From Bradyrhizobium sp. ISRA464 (GTDB lineage: Bacteria > Pseudomonadota > Alphaproteobacteria > Rhizobiales > Xanthobacteraceae), in assembly GCF_029910095.1 (NCBI RefSeq), contig NZ_CP094526.1, positions 4,402,001-4,466,000 on the forward strand: a stretch of 64,000 bases of DNA, given 5' to 3'. This document shows positions 53,293-61,762 of this stretch, piece after piece. The translations under genes and the position numbers were made by a program. Within the stretch, counting starts at the first letter, position 1; the number at the start of each line of letters is the position of its first letter. The notes beneath the pieces were generated by a model that had not been told where the DNA came from, ran no database searches, and saw only the letters and a program-made list of their open reading frames with translations.

Positions 53293-53348
53293 GCTTGCTA
53301 AAAGAATCGCATCGATCGCCAACAACCAACATCGATGGAGCAACCAAA

Positions 53349-53945
53349 ATGGCCAATCCGCGCCAAGAGGAGAAGTCTATCCCAAACGTTGAGCAAACGA
53401 TCCAGCGTACCGGCGAGAGAACCAGTGAGCAAACGAGGCGCATCGGATTAGCTGCGGCCCAGGCCAGCGAGGAAGTCGCCAAAGCCAGCGCCGGTCTGCT
53501 GCAACAGAACGCCGAGATGCTGCAGAATGGCTGGCGCTTCGGCATGGAGATGACAACGGCGATATTGGGGCGCTCCACTGACCAACTTGGTCGGGCTTTC
53601 GGTCTGACGGGAGACGAGGCGCAGCAGGCAACCGAACGATCGGCGCGCAATGCTGAGACCATCCTGTACTCTGCCACGGCTGTCACCAAAGGACTGGATG
53701 GAGTCGCTCGAGAGTATCGTGACTTTCTTCGCCAGCAGGTTGAAAGGAACATGGATCGCATGACCGAACTCATGCGCTGCCGCACGCCTCATGACGTCGC
53801 AGCCGTGCACAGTGATCTAGTGCGCGATACGATCAGCAGTGCACTTGAGAGCAGTCGTCGGATGGCGGACGTATCGCTCAAGGTCGCCGACGAAGCTGGC
53901 AAGCATATAAGCCAGACCATCGAACGCATGGAGCGTGCAGCCTAG
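53349..53945 (+). CDS. Phasin (PHB granule-associated) protein
   Basis: 198 residues, almost all alpha-helical. The phasin pattern is a heptad-like run of Ala/Gln/Ser with GLLQQNAEMLQNGWRFGMEM, LQR-type amphipathic helices, then SATAVTKGLDGVAREYRDFL and LMRCRTPHDVAAVHSDLVRD (the P-x-D/E-F/V region of phasins). It coats PHB granules and regulates their size and number, matching phaC at 20322. ATG 53349 has GGAG 8 nt upstream. A strong hairpin terminator follows. Confidence 0.9.
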   Translation: MANPRQEEKSIPNVEQTIQRTGERTSEQTRRIGLAAAQASEEVAKASAGLLQQNAEMLQNGWRFGMEMTTAILGRSTDQLGRAFGLTGDEAQQATERSARNAETILYSATAVTKGLDGVAREYRDFLRQQVERNMDRMTELMRCRTPHDVAAVHSDLVRDTISSALESSRRMADVSLKVADEAGKHISQTIERMERAA

Positions 53946-53966
53946 CTTTACAATCTGCGACGCTGG

Positions 53967-53997
53967 CACATGAGCGGCTGAGAATGCCGCTCATGTG
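53967..53997 (+). terminator. 12-bp hairpin terminator after the phasin gene
   Basis: CACATGAGCGGC (53967-53978), 7-nt loop, GCCGCTCATGTG (53986-53997): perfect 12-bp stem 21 bp after the phasin stop. Followed by TCGTTCATTTG rather than a clean T-run. Confidence 0.75.
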
Positions 53998-54041
53998 TCG
54001 TTCATTTGCACTTGGAGTTAGCTTCCTGGAGGTCTCCTGCA

Positions 54042-54215
54042 ATGCAGGTACTTCGATTTCACTGTCCGATCACTCGAAAAGAAATCCGGTGCATTGACTG
54101 CGAAGGTCAAGGGGAACAGGGCGAAGCCGCGCTCTATCAGGCCGTCGCCTGTCCTTCATGTTTGCGGCTGCACTTCGTCAACTCGTCGACAGGCGAACTG
54201 TTGAGCGATGATTAG
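54042..54215 (+). CDS. Small Cys-rich protein of unknown function
   Basis: 57 residues, MQVLRFHCPITRKEIRCIDC, then a C-P-S-C pair near residue 43. Four Cys (C-x8-C-x2-C, then C-x2-C) suggest a small zinc-ribbon-like fold, but no family was recognised. ATG 54042 has GGAGG 9 nt upstream, so it is likely translated; an in-frame ATG at 54006 has no such site. It stands alone between the phasin terminator and a repeat. Confidence 0.65.
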   Translation: MQVLRFHCPITRKEIRCIDCEGQGEQGEAALYQAVACPSCLRLHFVNSSTGELLSDD

Positions 54216-54245
54216 TTCTGGTGAGCGTCTCGCGAGTCGCGCCCA

Positions 54246-54357
54246 AGAGCATGAAGAAATCAGGTTGAGCCGCAGCGGCGGCGGAAGTTCACCTCTCCCC
54301 AATGGGAAGAGGTGAACCGAATCCGGGGGCGAACCGATTCAATCCGAATTGATCCCA
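54246..54357. repeat. Short relative of the MITE-like repeat at 38155
   Basis: AAATCAGGTTGAGCCGCAGC, then TTCACCTCTCCC-CAATGG-GAAGAGGTGAA and GAACCGATTCAATCC match, in order, the outer parts of the element at 38155-38425, with its middle deleted. It lies directly after the stop of the large AsmA-like gene on the other strand. Confidence 0.65.
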
Positions 54358-54363
54358 CGCAAA

Positions 54364-57300
54364 TTAGTTGTTGGTCGGCGGCAGGTCGTTCGGGTTGTTG
54401 TATTGCTTGAACTCGAAAATCTTGCGCGTCAATCCCGGCGCCAGCGCCGAGATCGGATTGACGCGCAGCACCGGTGCACTGGGCGTGCCGACCACCTCGT
54501 AGGTGACGCCGATCAGGCCTTCATTGCTGCCGGCACCGAGGAAGATCCCGAAGAACGGGATCTGGCCGAACATGTTGTTCAACCCGTACATCGGAATGAA
54601 GGTGCCGTTCATCCGCACCTGATTGCCGACATAGTCGATGCTGCCTTCGATGGTTGCGCCGATGCTCGGTCCCTTGACCACGCCGTCGCGGATCGTGAGC
54701 TGGCCGCTCTGGCGCGTGAACTCGGCGCGCAGCGCGGAGAACGCGATGCCGTTCTGAGTGCTGACCGGTCCGCCCGCGACCGCCCGGTCGAGCTGGGCCT
54801 CGCCCTTCACGGCGAAGTCGCGGATATTGAGCAGACCTTCCCGAGGGCCTGGCTCGGGCGTCGGCGGCTCCATCGCCAGCGTCAGCCGCCCGCCGACCAC
54901 CTTCGAATAGGTGTCGATGAAGCGCAGGAACGCGCCGGCGTCGCTGGTCTGCAGATAGATCACCTCACGCCCCTGCTGACGGCCGCGCATATCGACGCTC
55001 ACAGGCGTGTCACGCCCGACCTTGCCGCTCAGCGTGAACGCCCTGATGAAGCCGTTGCGGCGCGACATCTTGGCGTCGACGCTGCGCACCGCCTCGCCGT
55101 TGAAGCCCGCCACGGCGCCGAGCTTCACGTCGAAGTCGAAATCGATGTTCTTGGTCCTGCTCTTGGCATCGGACTCGCGACCAGAAATCGCCGACCTCAG
55201 GAAGCCGCGTCCGTCGAACACGTCGCCGCGCATCGTCACCTTCAGCACGCCGTCGGGCCCGCGATCAGCCCTGAGCGACGTCTTGTCGCCTTCGGAGGGC
55301 GCGTAGGTCGGGAAGTTCGCGTTCATGAGGTCGCCGTTCTGGTCGACCTCGAGCGAGCCCTTGATCGAGACGCCGCTGCCCTCAACCACGATATCCTCGA
55401 ACCGCGTCGACTGCCCTTTCGGCACCACGTTGAAAGTCGCCTTGCCCGCTCTGCCCGATGCCTTGACCCAGCCCGGCAGGACGTTGTCGAGCTTCAGCTG
55501 GGTCAGGTCGGCCTCGACGCCCAACTTGGTGCTGTTGTCGCCGCTGCCGATCTTGCCGGTCAGCTTGATCGGGATCGCACCCGAGACCGCCGTACCGAGA
55601 TCCAACCCGAGCCGCGCACGGCTGGCGTCATCCAGCGACGCCTGCAGCTTGACGTCGGCATCGCCTTCGGCCGGCTTGCGATAGTCGAGCGACGCCGCCT
55701 GCCCGTTGATCTTGACGTCGCCCTTGACCTGGTAGCCGGCGTTGCTGGCGATCACCTTCAGCGCGTTGGCCTCGAGCTTCTGGTTCATCACCAGCTTGTC
55801 GACCGCAACGCCGGTGACGTCGGCGGTGACCGAATAGACCGTGTCGGCCTTGGTCAGCTCGCCCTTCACGGGCATGCCGAGGTTGATCGTGGCCGTGACG
55901 TTGCCCTTGCTGGCGTTGGGATCGATCGGCGGACCGGACAGATCGCTGAGCCGGTCGGAGGCGAGGATTTCGGCGGCGGCCGGCACCGGACAATCAACCC
56001 GGAACTTGACCTTCGACGGCGAGGGTTTCGGCGCCATGTCGGGCACCTCGAAGGTGAAATCCGACAGCGTGATCTTGCGGCCCGCCGGCGTGTCGGCGAT
56101 GCCCTGGCCGATCCACACCGTCGCGGTGCGGCCGGTCACCCTTGCCTTCAGATCCGCGTCGTGCACCGAGGGCATCCCATCGACCGGGTGCACCGCGACG
56201 CCCGAGGCGACAATGTTCACCGAGAGACCGTCATCCGGGATCGGCGGCCCCTTGCGGGACAGGTTGTGCACCGGCGAGTTGACGCCGACATCGATGCGCT
56301 GGAGCGTGCCGCGCTCGATGCGCTCGATCACCCATTGGCGCACCTCGGGCACGATGATGGTCGGCCACACCCGCTTCAAGGCGATCGCCGACATCGGCGT
56401 ACCGGCAAAACCGAGTTGCAGCCGCGGCTCGCCGGAATAGTCGATGCTGCCGGTGCCGGCCACCCCGATCTCGCCATTGGAGATGTCGGCCTGGGTCAGC
56501 AGCACGCGCTTCCTGTCGGTGTCGAACCGGAAGCCGATGTTGATACGGTTGAAGATCAGCGGCGGCTCATTGGGGTCGATGCCGGCCAGCACGATGGTGC
56601 CGCCCGACAGCCCCGCCTGCCAGTCGGTGACGTTGTCGTTCGGCGGTTCCAGGTGACCGAGCAGCGTGATCCGGTTGGCACCCGAGATGATCTTGATCGG
56701 CGCCAGCAGCACGCGCCGTCCCGAATCCCATTCGACGCTCATGTCGGCCGAATCGATCGCCATCGGGTAGTCGGGCGTGTCGGTGTCGATGATGTTGCCG
56801 GCGCCGACGTTGATCCTGCCGCGGAAATAGGTCGGCAGACCGTCGCGGCCGAGCTCGCCCTTCAATTCACCCGATATCGGCAGGTCGGCGGTATAGGTGA
56901 GGTCCTTGGTCCTGAGCGCCAGCAGGATATTAGCGGCCGAGACATTGTCAGCTTTGATGTCGACCGAGCGCACACCGTCGACCTGCGGCCCGACCACCAC
57001 GCGCATCGCCCAAGGCTTCGCGCCCTCCTCCCCGAATCTCAGCGCCACGCCTCCCTCGCTCGGGCGTCGCAGGCTCAGACTGATGTTCTCAAAGCTGAAT
57101 TTGTTGCCGCGCTGCTGGTCGTCGACGACCAAATTCCCGTTCTTCAGGCCGATCTCGTTGAGGTTCTGGCCGTCGAGGCCGGTCAGGCTGAGGCTGTCGA
57201 GCCAATCGAGACCGGCGAGCAGGCCGCTCTGCGCGGATGACGGCGAATCGGACGAGGCCGCCGCGGTATCGGGCGCTGCCGGCGGCGGGGGTACCGCAGG

Positions 57301-57990
57301 TACCGCGGGTGTCGGACGCGGGAATGTCGGCGGGATCCCCGCCTCCTTCTTGGAGGCGACGCCGGTGGCGAGCGGCTTTGCGGTGTCGCCGGCCGAGACC
57401 GTCACATAGCCGTCCGGGGTGATGCGCACCGACAGTTCGGCATCGACCAGGTTGAGGCTTTCCGCGCGCAATTGCCCGAGCAGCAGCGCCGTGCCCGACA
57501 GCCGCACCTCGGCCTTCGGCGCGCTCGCCACGATGGCGTGGTCGCGATCGCGGACGATGATGTCGCGGATGCGCACCGCGATCCTGACCCGACCGGCGCG
57601 CTCGATCTGCGTTCCGCCGACCTCGACGGTGTTGCCGTGGCCGATATTCTCTTCGATCGCGGCGGCGAGCCAAGGCGTCGCGATGTCGAGGTTGATCGGC
57701 CCGGCGCCGAGCCGCCACCACAGCGCGCCGAAACAGGTCGCGAAAATCACCACGAGCACGCCGAGCACCAGCCCGATGCGCCGCACCCAACGCTCGCTGT
57801 TCAGCCAGCGCTGCAGGCGTGTGCAGGAGTCGGTGAAGCGGTGCAGATTGGTGTTGGAACGCGCCAGCAATTGCCGCGCACGGTGGCCCGCCGCCTCATC
57901 CTGCTCGTCCCACGCGACCTGATCTTCCCATTGCGAGAACTCAGCCTCGGCGCGCGGATTTGGCCCCTGCGGCGACGTATTCCTTGCCAT
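54364..57990 (-). CDS. AsmA/YhdP-like large inner-membrane protein
   Basis: About 1208 residues. A cytoplasmic N-terminal segment of 60-70 residues (RNTSPQGPNPRAEAEFSQWE), one membrane helix (IGLVLGVLVVIFATCFGALWW), then a very long beta-rich periplasmic body with repeated AsmA-type strands and, near the C-terminus, MYGLNNMFGQIPFFGIFLGA and GLIGVTYEVVGTPSAPVLRVN, the typical YhdP/AsmA2 ending. A Pro-rich segment, PRPTPAVPAVPPPPAAPDTA, links the two parts. Such proteins span the periplasm and transport phospholipids to the outer membrane. ATG 57990 is chosen; an in-frame start at 58071 adds only His/Arg-rich sequence. Divergent from the peroxiredoxin gene. Confidence 0.88.
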   Translation of the reverse strand: MARNTSPQGPNPRAEAEFSQWEDQVAWDEQDEAAGHRARQLLARSNTNLHRFTDSCTRLQRWLNSERWVRRIGLVLGVLVVIFATCFGALWWRLGAGPINLDIATPWLAAAIEENIGHGNTVEVGGTQIERAGRVRIAVRIRDIIVRDRDHAIVASAPKAEVRLSGTALLLGQLRAESLNLVDAELSVRITPDGYVTVSAGDTAKPLATGVASKKEAGIPPTFPRPTPAVPAVPPPPAAPDTAAASSDSPSSAQSGLLAGLDWLDSLSLTGLDGQNLNEIGLKNGNLVVDDQQRGNKFSFENISLSLRRPSEGGVALRFGEEGAKPWAMRVVVGPQVDGVRSVDIKADNVSAANILLALRTKDLTYTADLPISGELKGELGRDGLPTYFRGRINVGAGNIIDTDTPDYPMAIDSADMSVEWDSGRRVLLAPIKIISGANRITLLGHLEPPNDNVTDWQAGLSGGTIVLAGIDPNEPPLIFNRINIGFRFDTDRKRVLLTQADISNGEIGVAGTGSIDYSGEPRLQLGFAGTPMSAIALKRVWPTIIVPEVRQWVIERIERGTLQRIDVGVNSPVHNLSRKGPPIPDDGLSVNIVASGVAVHPVDGMPSVHDADLKARVTGRTATVWIGQGIADTPAGRKITLSDFTFEVPDMAPKPSPSKVKFRVDCPVPAAAEILASDRLSDLSGPPIDPNASKGNVTATINLGMPVKGELTKADTVYSVTADVTGVAVDKLVMNQKLEANALKVIASNAGYQVKGDVKINGQAASLDYRKPAEGDADVKLQASLDDASRARLGLDLGTAVSGAIPIKLTGKIGSGDNSTKLGVEADLTQLKLDNVLPGWVKASGRAGKATFNVVPKGQSTRFEDIVVEGSGVSIKGSLEVDQNGDLMNANFPTYAPSEGDKTSLRADRGPDGVLKVTMRGDVFDGRGFLRSAISGRESDAKSRTKNIDFDFDVKLGAVAGFNGEAVRSVDAKMSRRNGFIRAFTLSGKVGRDTPVSVDMRGRQQGREVIYLQTSDAGAFLRFIDTYSKVVGGRLTLAMEPPTPEPGPREGLLNIRDFAVKGEAQLDRAVAGGPVSTQNGIAFSALRAEFTRQSGQLTIRDGVVKGPSIGATIEGSIDYVGNQVRMNGTFIPMYGLNNMFGQIPFFGIFLGAGSNEGLIGVTYEVVGTPSAPVLRVNPISALAPGLTRKIFEFKQYNNPNDLPPTNN

Positions 57991-58288
57991 TGCCTCTCGG
58001 TGCTGGCGGTGATGTCGATCGCCGTCATCGCAGCGCCCGTCAATTCGTATCGAGCGCTCCTGTGCCGGCATCGCTGCCTATCCTCGACTAATAAAGTTGC
58101 TCGCTGACGGACCTAAGAACCCAATCAAAAGCCGATTCGACGAGCGGACGGGTGATGCGTCGATTTCCTTGTAACCATACTCCGAGGCCATCAAACTTGC
58201 CCAGCGACGGGCTGCGAATCCGGTCGCTGCGAATGAGACCCGCAATACCCCAATGGTTGAGCCGCGGAAAGCGACGAAAGGAAGGCGT

Positions 58289-58999
58289 ATGTCCAAGAAA
58301 ACGCGCAAGAAATCCTCCAACACAACCGGAAGGCGGGCAGCAACCAAGGTTGCCCGCGCCGCACGCACAAGTACGGGGACGTCTGCTGCGAAAACCTGCA
58401 CGGCGGATGCCAAGACCAAGGGCAAGACTGCCGCGGCGGTTCGGAGCAAAGCCTCGCACAAGGCCGACTCGAAACCGTTAAAGTCGAAGCCGGTCGCCGC
58501 CGCGACAAAAGCTCCCGGGGTGACAACTCCCGGGGCGATTCTTGCCGAAGGCGCCAAAGCGCCGGCCTTCAAGCTGCCGCGCGATGGCGGCGGCAGCGTC
58601 GCGCTGAAGGATTTCACCGGCAAGAAGCTGGTGCTGTTCTTCTACCCCCGCGCCGACACCCCCGGCTGCACCCGGGAGGCGATCGACTTCACCCGGCTAA
58701 GCGGCGCCTTCGCAGACGCGGGTACCGTCGTGCTCGGCATTTCCGCCGACACCGTTAAGGCCCAGGAGTCATTTCGAAACAAACACCAGCTATCCGTCCC
58801 GCTCGTCTCCGACGAGCAGCACCAGATGCTGGAGGCCTATGGCGCCTGGGGCGAAAAATCCATGTACGGCAGGACCTTCATGGGAATTATTCGCACGACA
58901 GTTCTGGTCGATTCGAACGGAAAGGTCGCCCGGATCTGGCGCAATGTGAAGGTCGACGGCCATGCCGATCAGGTGCTGGAGGCCGCAAGGGCGCTCTGA
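58289..58999 (+). CDS. bcp: Peroxiredoxin (PrxQ/Bcp type) with a basic N-terminal extension
   Basis: 236 residues. The catalytic domain starts near residue 85: GAKAPAFKLPRDGGGSVALK, FFYPRADTPGCTREAIDF with the peroxidatic Cys, and the Arg of RTTVLVDSNGK. The resolving Cys that most Bcp proteins have five residues after the first is missing here (I instead), so it is a 1-Cys type or uses another thiol. The first 85 residues are Lys/Ala/Thr-rich (KKTRKKSSNTTGRRAATKVA), histone H1-like in composition, and absent from ordinary Bcp. ATG 58289 has AAGGAAGG upstream. It probably protects against peroxides near nucleic acid or polyanion (inference). Confidence 0.9.
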   Translation: MSKKTRKKSSNTTGRRAATKVARAARTSTGTSAAKTCTADAKTKGKTAAAVRSKASHKADSKPLKSKPVAAATKAPGVTTPGAILAEGAKAPAFKLPRDGGGSVALKDFTGKKLVLFFYPRADTPGCTREAIDFTRLSGAFADAGTVVLGISADTVKAQESFRNKHQLSVPLVSDEQHQMLEAYGAWGEKSMYGRTFMGIIRTTVLVDSNGKVARIWRNVKVDGHADQVLEAARAL

Positions 59000-59100
59000 T
59001 GGCCGGGGCTCCGTTTCCCGAAAATTAACCATAGGAGGCTCAAAATCGGCCCCGCAAATTAGCCGTACGGAACTTGGTCCGACCGGCCGCGGGAGTACCG

Positions 59101-60471
59101 ATGTCAAACCGGTCCGGTCACCATCACGACCACCACAGACACCATCATCCTCAGGACCATGGCCGGACCCAGCCGCGTCGCGCGGCCGCCCATGCCGCGC
59201 CGATACCGGCGGCGGCCGGTCCGGCGTCGGCGGGCGCGGGCTACGCCATCGTCCACGCCGGTAAGCAGGTCCGCTTTGGGCCGGTGGTGTTCTGGATCAT
59301 CGTCGGCACCATCGTCCTGCTCGGCATGTGGTCGGCGGCGACCGCCACCTATTTCGCGTTCCGCGACGACGTCCTGACCCGGTTGATCGCGCGCCAGGCC
59401 GAGATGCAGTACGCCTACGAAGATCGGATCGCGGAGCTGCGCGCCAAGGTCGACCGCACTACCAGCCGCCAGCTCCTCGACCAGGAGCAGTTCGACCAGA
59501 AGCTCGACCAAATCATGCGGCGCCAGGCCACACTGGAATCGCGCGCCACCGCGCTCGGCGCGCTTCCCGACCTCGGCAGCACCGGATCGATCAAGCCACA
59601 GGGCCGCGCCGATGCGACGCCCTCCTCGGGAACACCCAAACCCTCCCCGATCAGCGACACCGTGATCTTCGTGGCGCCGCCTGACCGTGAGGCGCGGCTG
59701 GAATCGCGTGCGCCATTGGCCGCCAAGACGCAGCCGAGCCAGCTCGCCAAGGCCCAGGGCGTCGACAATGCGCTGGTCCGTCTGCAGACCTCGCTCGACC
59801 AGGTCGAGCGGCGCCAGATGGCGGCGCTCTCCTCGGCCGAGGACAACATCGAATCGAAGCTGCGCCGCATGCGCGGCGTGATCAGCGATCTCGGCCTCAA
59901 CACGGCGCAGCTCGAAGCGGCAACGCCGCGTAGCGGCATGGGCGGCCCGTTCGTGCCGGTAAAGCTCGCCCCCAACGCCGGCCCGTTCGAGCGCCAGCTC
60001 TATCGCATCAACATCAACCGCGCGCAGATGCAGCGGCTGAACCAGACATTGGCACTAGTGCCCTATCGCAAGCCCGTCGTCGGCGAGGTCGAGTTCACCA
60101 GTGGCTTCGGCGTCCGCACCGACCCCTTCCTCGGCCGGCCGGCGATGCATACCGGCCTCGACTTCCGTGCCTCGCAGGGCGATCCGGTGCGCGTCACCGC
60201 CAACGGCAAGGTGGTGTCGGCGGGCTGGGCCGGCGGCTACGGCCGCATGGTCGAGGTCGACCACGGCAACGGGCTCTCGACACGCTACGGCCATCTCTCT
60301 GAGATCAAGGTCAAGGTCGGCGAATATGTGAAGATCGGCCAGGTGATCGGCGAAGTCGGCTCGACCGGCCGCTCCACCGGCCCACATCTGCACTATGAAA
60401 CCCGCATCGATGGCGAAGCGGTCGACCCACAGCGATTCCTGCGCGCGGGCGTGCGGCTCAACGCCGGCTGA
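59101..60471 (+). CDS. Membrane-anchored M23 peptidase with coiled coil
   Basis: 456 residues. The N-terminus is unusually His-rich (HHHDHHRHHHPQDHGR) and cytoplasmic. A membrane helix follows (VVFWIIVGTIVLLGMWSAAT, about 71-92), then a periplasmic coiled coil (ARQAEMQYAYEDRIAELRAK), a Pro/Ser linker, and a C-terminal LytM domain: FTSGFGVRTDPFLGRPAMHTGLDFRA with the H-x3-D pair, RYGHLSEI and GPHLHYETRIDG (HxH). The complete zinc ligands indicate an active endopeptidase rather than an EnvC/NlpD-type regulator. ATG 59101 has GGGAG upstream. It follows the peroxiredoxin gene by about 100 bp. Confidence 0.93.
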   Translation: MSNRSGHHHDHHRHHHPQDHGRTQPRRAAAHAAPIPAAAGPASAGAGYAIVHAGKQVRFGPVVFWIIVGTIVLLGMWSAATATYFAFRDDVLTRLIARQAEMQYAYEDRIAELRAKVDRTTSRQLLDQEQFDQKLDQIMRRQATLESRATALGALPDLGSTGSIKPQGRADATPSSGTPKPSPISDTVIFVAPPDREARLESRAPLAAKTQPSQLAKAQGVDNALVRLQTSLDQVERRQMAALSSAEDNIESKLRRMRGVISDLGLNTAQLEAATPRSGMGGPFVPVKLAPNAGPFERQLYRININRAQMQRLNQTLALVPYRKPVVGEVEFTSGFGVRTDPFLGRPAMHTGLDFRASQGDPVRVTANGKVVSAGWAGGYGRMVEVDHGNGLSTRYGHLSEIKVKVGEYVKIGQVIGEVGSTGRSTGPHLHYETRIDGEAVDPQRFLRAGVRLNAG

Positions 60472-60513
60472 GAACCCCGCGTCATACGTTTACACAGCGA
60501 TCCTCTGAACGCG

Positions 60514-60936
60514 GTGCAAGCGGCTCCCGCTTGCGCCGTTGCCGTTTGCGTGCCCGTCAAAAACTATATCAACCAGCCCCAGGAATTCGCGCTGGCGCTC
60601 CCCGCCCTTGACGGCACTGCGAGCCCGGCGACTGCCGCAACCGGTTTCATCGCGCTGATCCTGCTGTTCGTCGTCAACATGCTCTACGTCGCCTCCGCGC
60701 GGACGGCGCTGATCTTCATGCCCGTGCTGCTGATCCTGTTTGCTTGGCTGCATCTCAGCAGGCGCGCCACGCGGATATTGTTCGCCTGTGTTGCCGCGGC
60801 GAGCGCGCTAATCTGGACCATATCACCCTATCTGCGCCAGCGCATCGCGGACGTTACCATCGAGCATCGCGCGCACGATTTGTCCGGTATCGCCCCGACT
60901 GCGCAATGGCCGACCTATTGGCAGGCTCGATCATAG
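60514..60936 (+). pseudogene. Remnant of an O-antigen ligase (Wzy/WaaL-like) gene
   Basis: 140 codons including VPVKNYINQPQEFALALPAL, LILLFVVNMLYVASARTALI and RATRILFACVAAASALIWTIS. These match, in order, the central portion of O-antigen ligases (VPVKNYIDQSQEF..., a SARTALVCMPVLL helix, then ...SSPYLRQR). The N-terminal helices are missing upstream, the end is out of frame (SIIEERPHAIELPDG is the continuation in the next frame), and the structured repeat at 60986 begins right after. No start signal. It is a broken gene, not a functional ligase. Confidence 0.65.
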
Positions 60937-60985
60937 AGGAACGCCCCCATGCCATTGAGTTGCCCGACGGCGCAAGACCCCGGCG

Positions 60986-61410
60986 AGAAAATATTTCTGT
61001 TTTCCAGAAGCGCAACTCAGTGTATGAATGGCCCGTCTCACCCGCCTGAGGGGCGCTTCGCGATCGTCACGAGTGTTGGGTCGAGATGCGGTGGACGCGG
61101 AGTGCGCAACTGACGAGTGCGCATGAAGCGGACGGTGAAGTCGTGTGGTTCCGACGCCCCAGTGGCAGGTGTCTCCTCGCAAGATGCGGAACGCATCTTT
61201 GCGAAGACGGTGACAAAAAAGCCAAGTCTCGCCGGGGAGAGCACGAAGTAAGCCGTAAACCATCGCGCAGGGAAAGCCGGGATTGATCCGGTTTCACCTG
61301 TGGTCCTACCTCCCGTGCTTTCCATTTGCACGGGACCCATGGGTGCGATCGGCACCCGGCTTTCCCTGCGCCCTCTGATCACAGAGTGGCGAAACGAAGA
61401 TGCAAAGCTC
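60986..61410 (+). repeat. Structured ~430-bp dispersed repeat, copy 2
   Basis: Same order of elements as 11347-11775. The 17-bp outer stem GCGCAGGGAAAGCCGGG (61265-61281 with 61355-61371) encloses CCCGTGC/GCACGGG (loop TTTCCATTT). The GAA-loop hairpin is at 61177-61204. Paired changes relative to copy 1 include A-T to T-A in the inner hairpin and several pairs in the GAA-loop hairpin. Short reading frames through it on either strand are not counted as genes. Confidence 0.85.
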
Positions 61411-61453
61411 GGGCACATCGTGTCGCGAGAATGCGGCCTCACATCCTCTTAGT

Positions 61454-61556
61454 CGTCATGCCCTGCGCATGCGGGGCATCCAGTACGCCGCGGCCCCTCG
61501 GCTCAAGCACCGGCGGCACTGGAATACTGGATCACCGGCATGCGCGAGTGATGACA
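61454..61556. repeat. Palindromic repeat (GTCATGCCC ... ATGAC family)
   Basis: It begins GTCATGCCCTGCGCATGCGG and ends GCATGCGCGAGTGATGACA, imperfectly complementary ends; a related unit follows copy 1 of the structured repeat at 11813-11914. In both places the repeat pair is ordered structured repeat then GTCAT palindrome, as though they travel or recombine together. Confidence 0.65.
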
Positions 61557-61595
61557 ACGAGCAAGCTCTTTGACAGTTGAATCAGAAACGCGCCC

Positions 61596-61748
61596 GTCAT
61601 TGCGAGGAGCTCGCGACAAAATTGCAAAGCAATTTTGCGCTGAAGCGACGAAGCAATCCATGCTTCCGCATATGCGGCGGGATGGATTGCTTCGCGGAGC
61701 CTGTCATCGGGCGCACTTATCGCGCGACCCGTTGGCTCGCAATGACGG
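61596..61748. repeat. Palindromic repeat (GTCATTGCGAGGAGC family), second copy
   Basis: It begins GTCATTGCGAGGAGCTCGCG and ends CTCGCAATGACGG, with the AAAATTGC/GCAATTTT hairpin inside. It is the inverted relative of 38477-38590. It lies between the repeat at 61454 and the stop of the ABC substrate-binding protein gene. Confidence 0.75.
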
Positions 61749-61762
61749 CAAATGCGCCCTCC

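Noticed and set aside
54349..57240. A 963-codon open frame on the plus strand through the AsmA-like gene
   Set aside because: It is a shadow of the real minus-strand gene. Its sequence is Arg/His/Asp-rich with no domain, and the opposite strand has clear AsmA-type features and a membrane helix.
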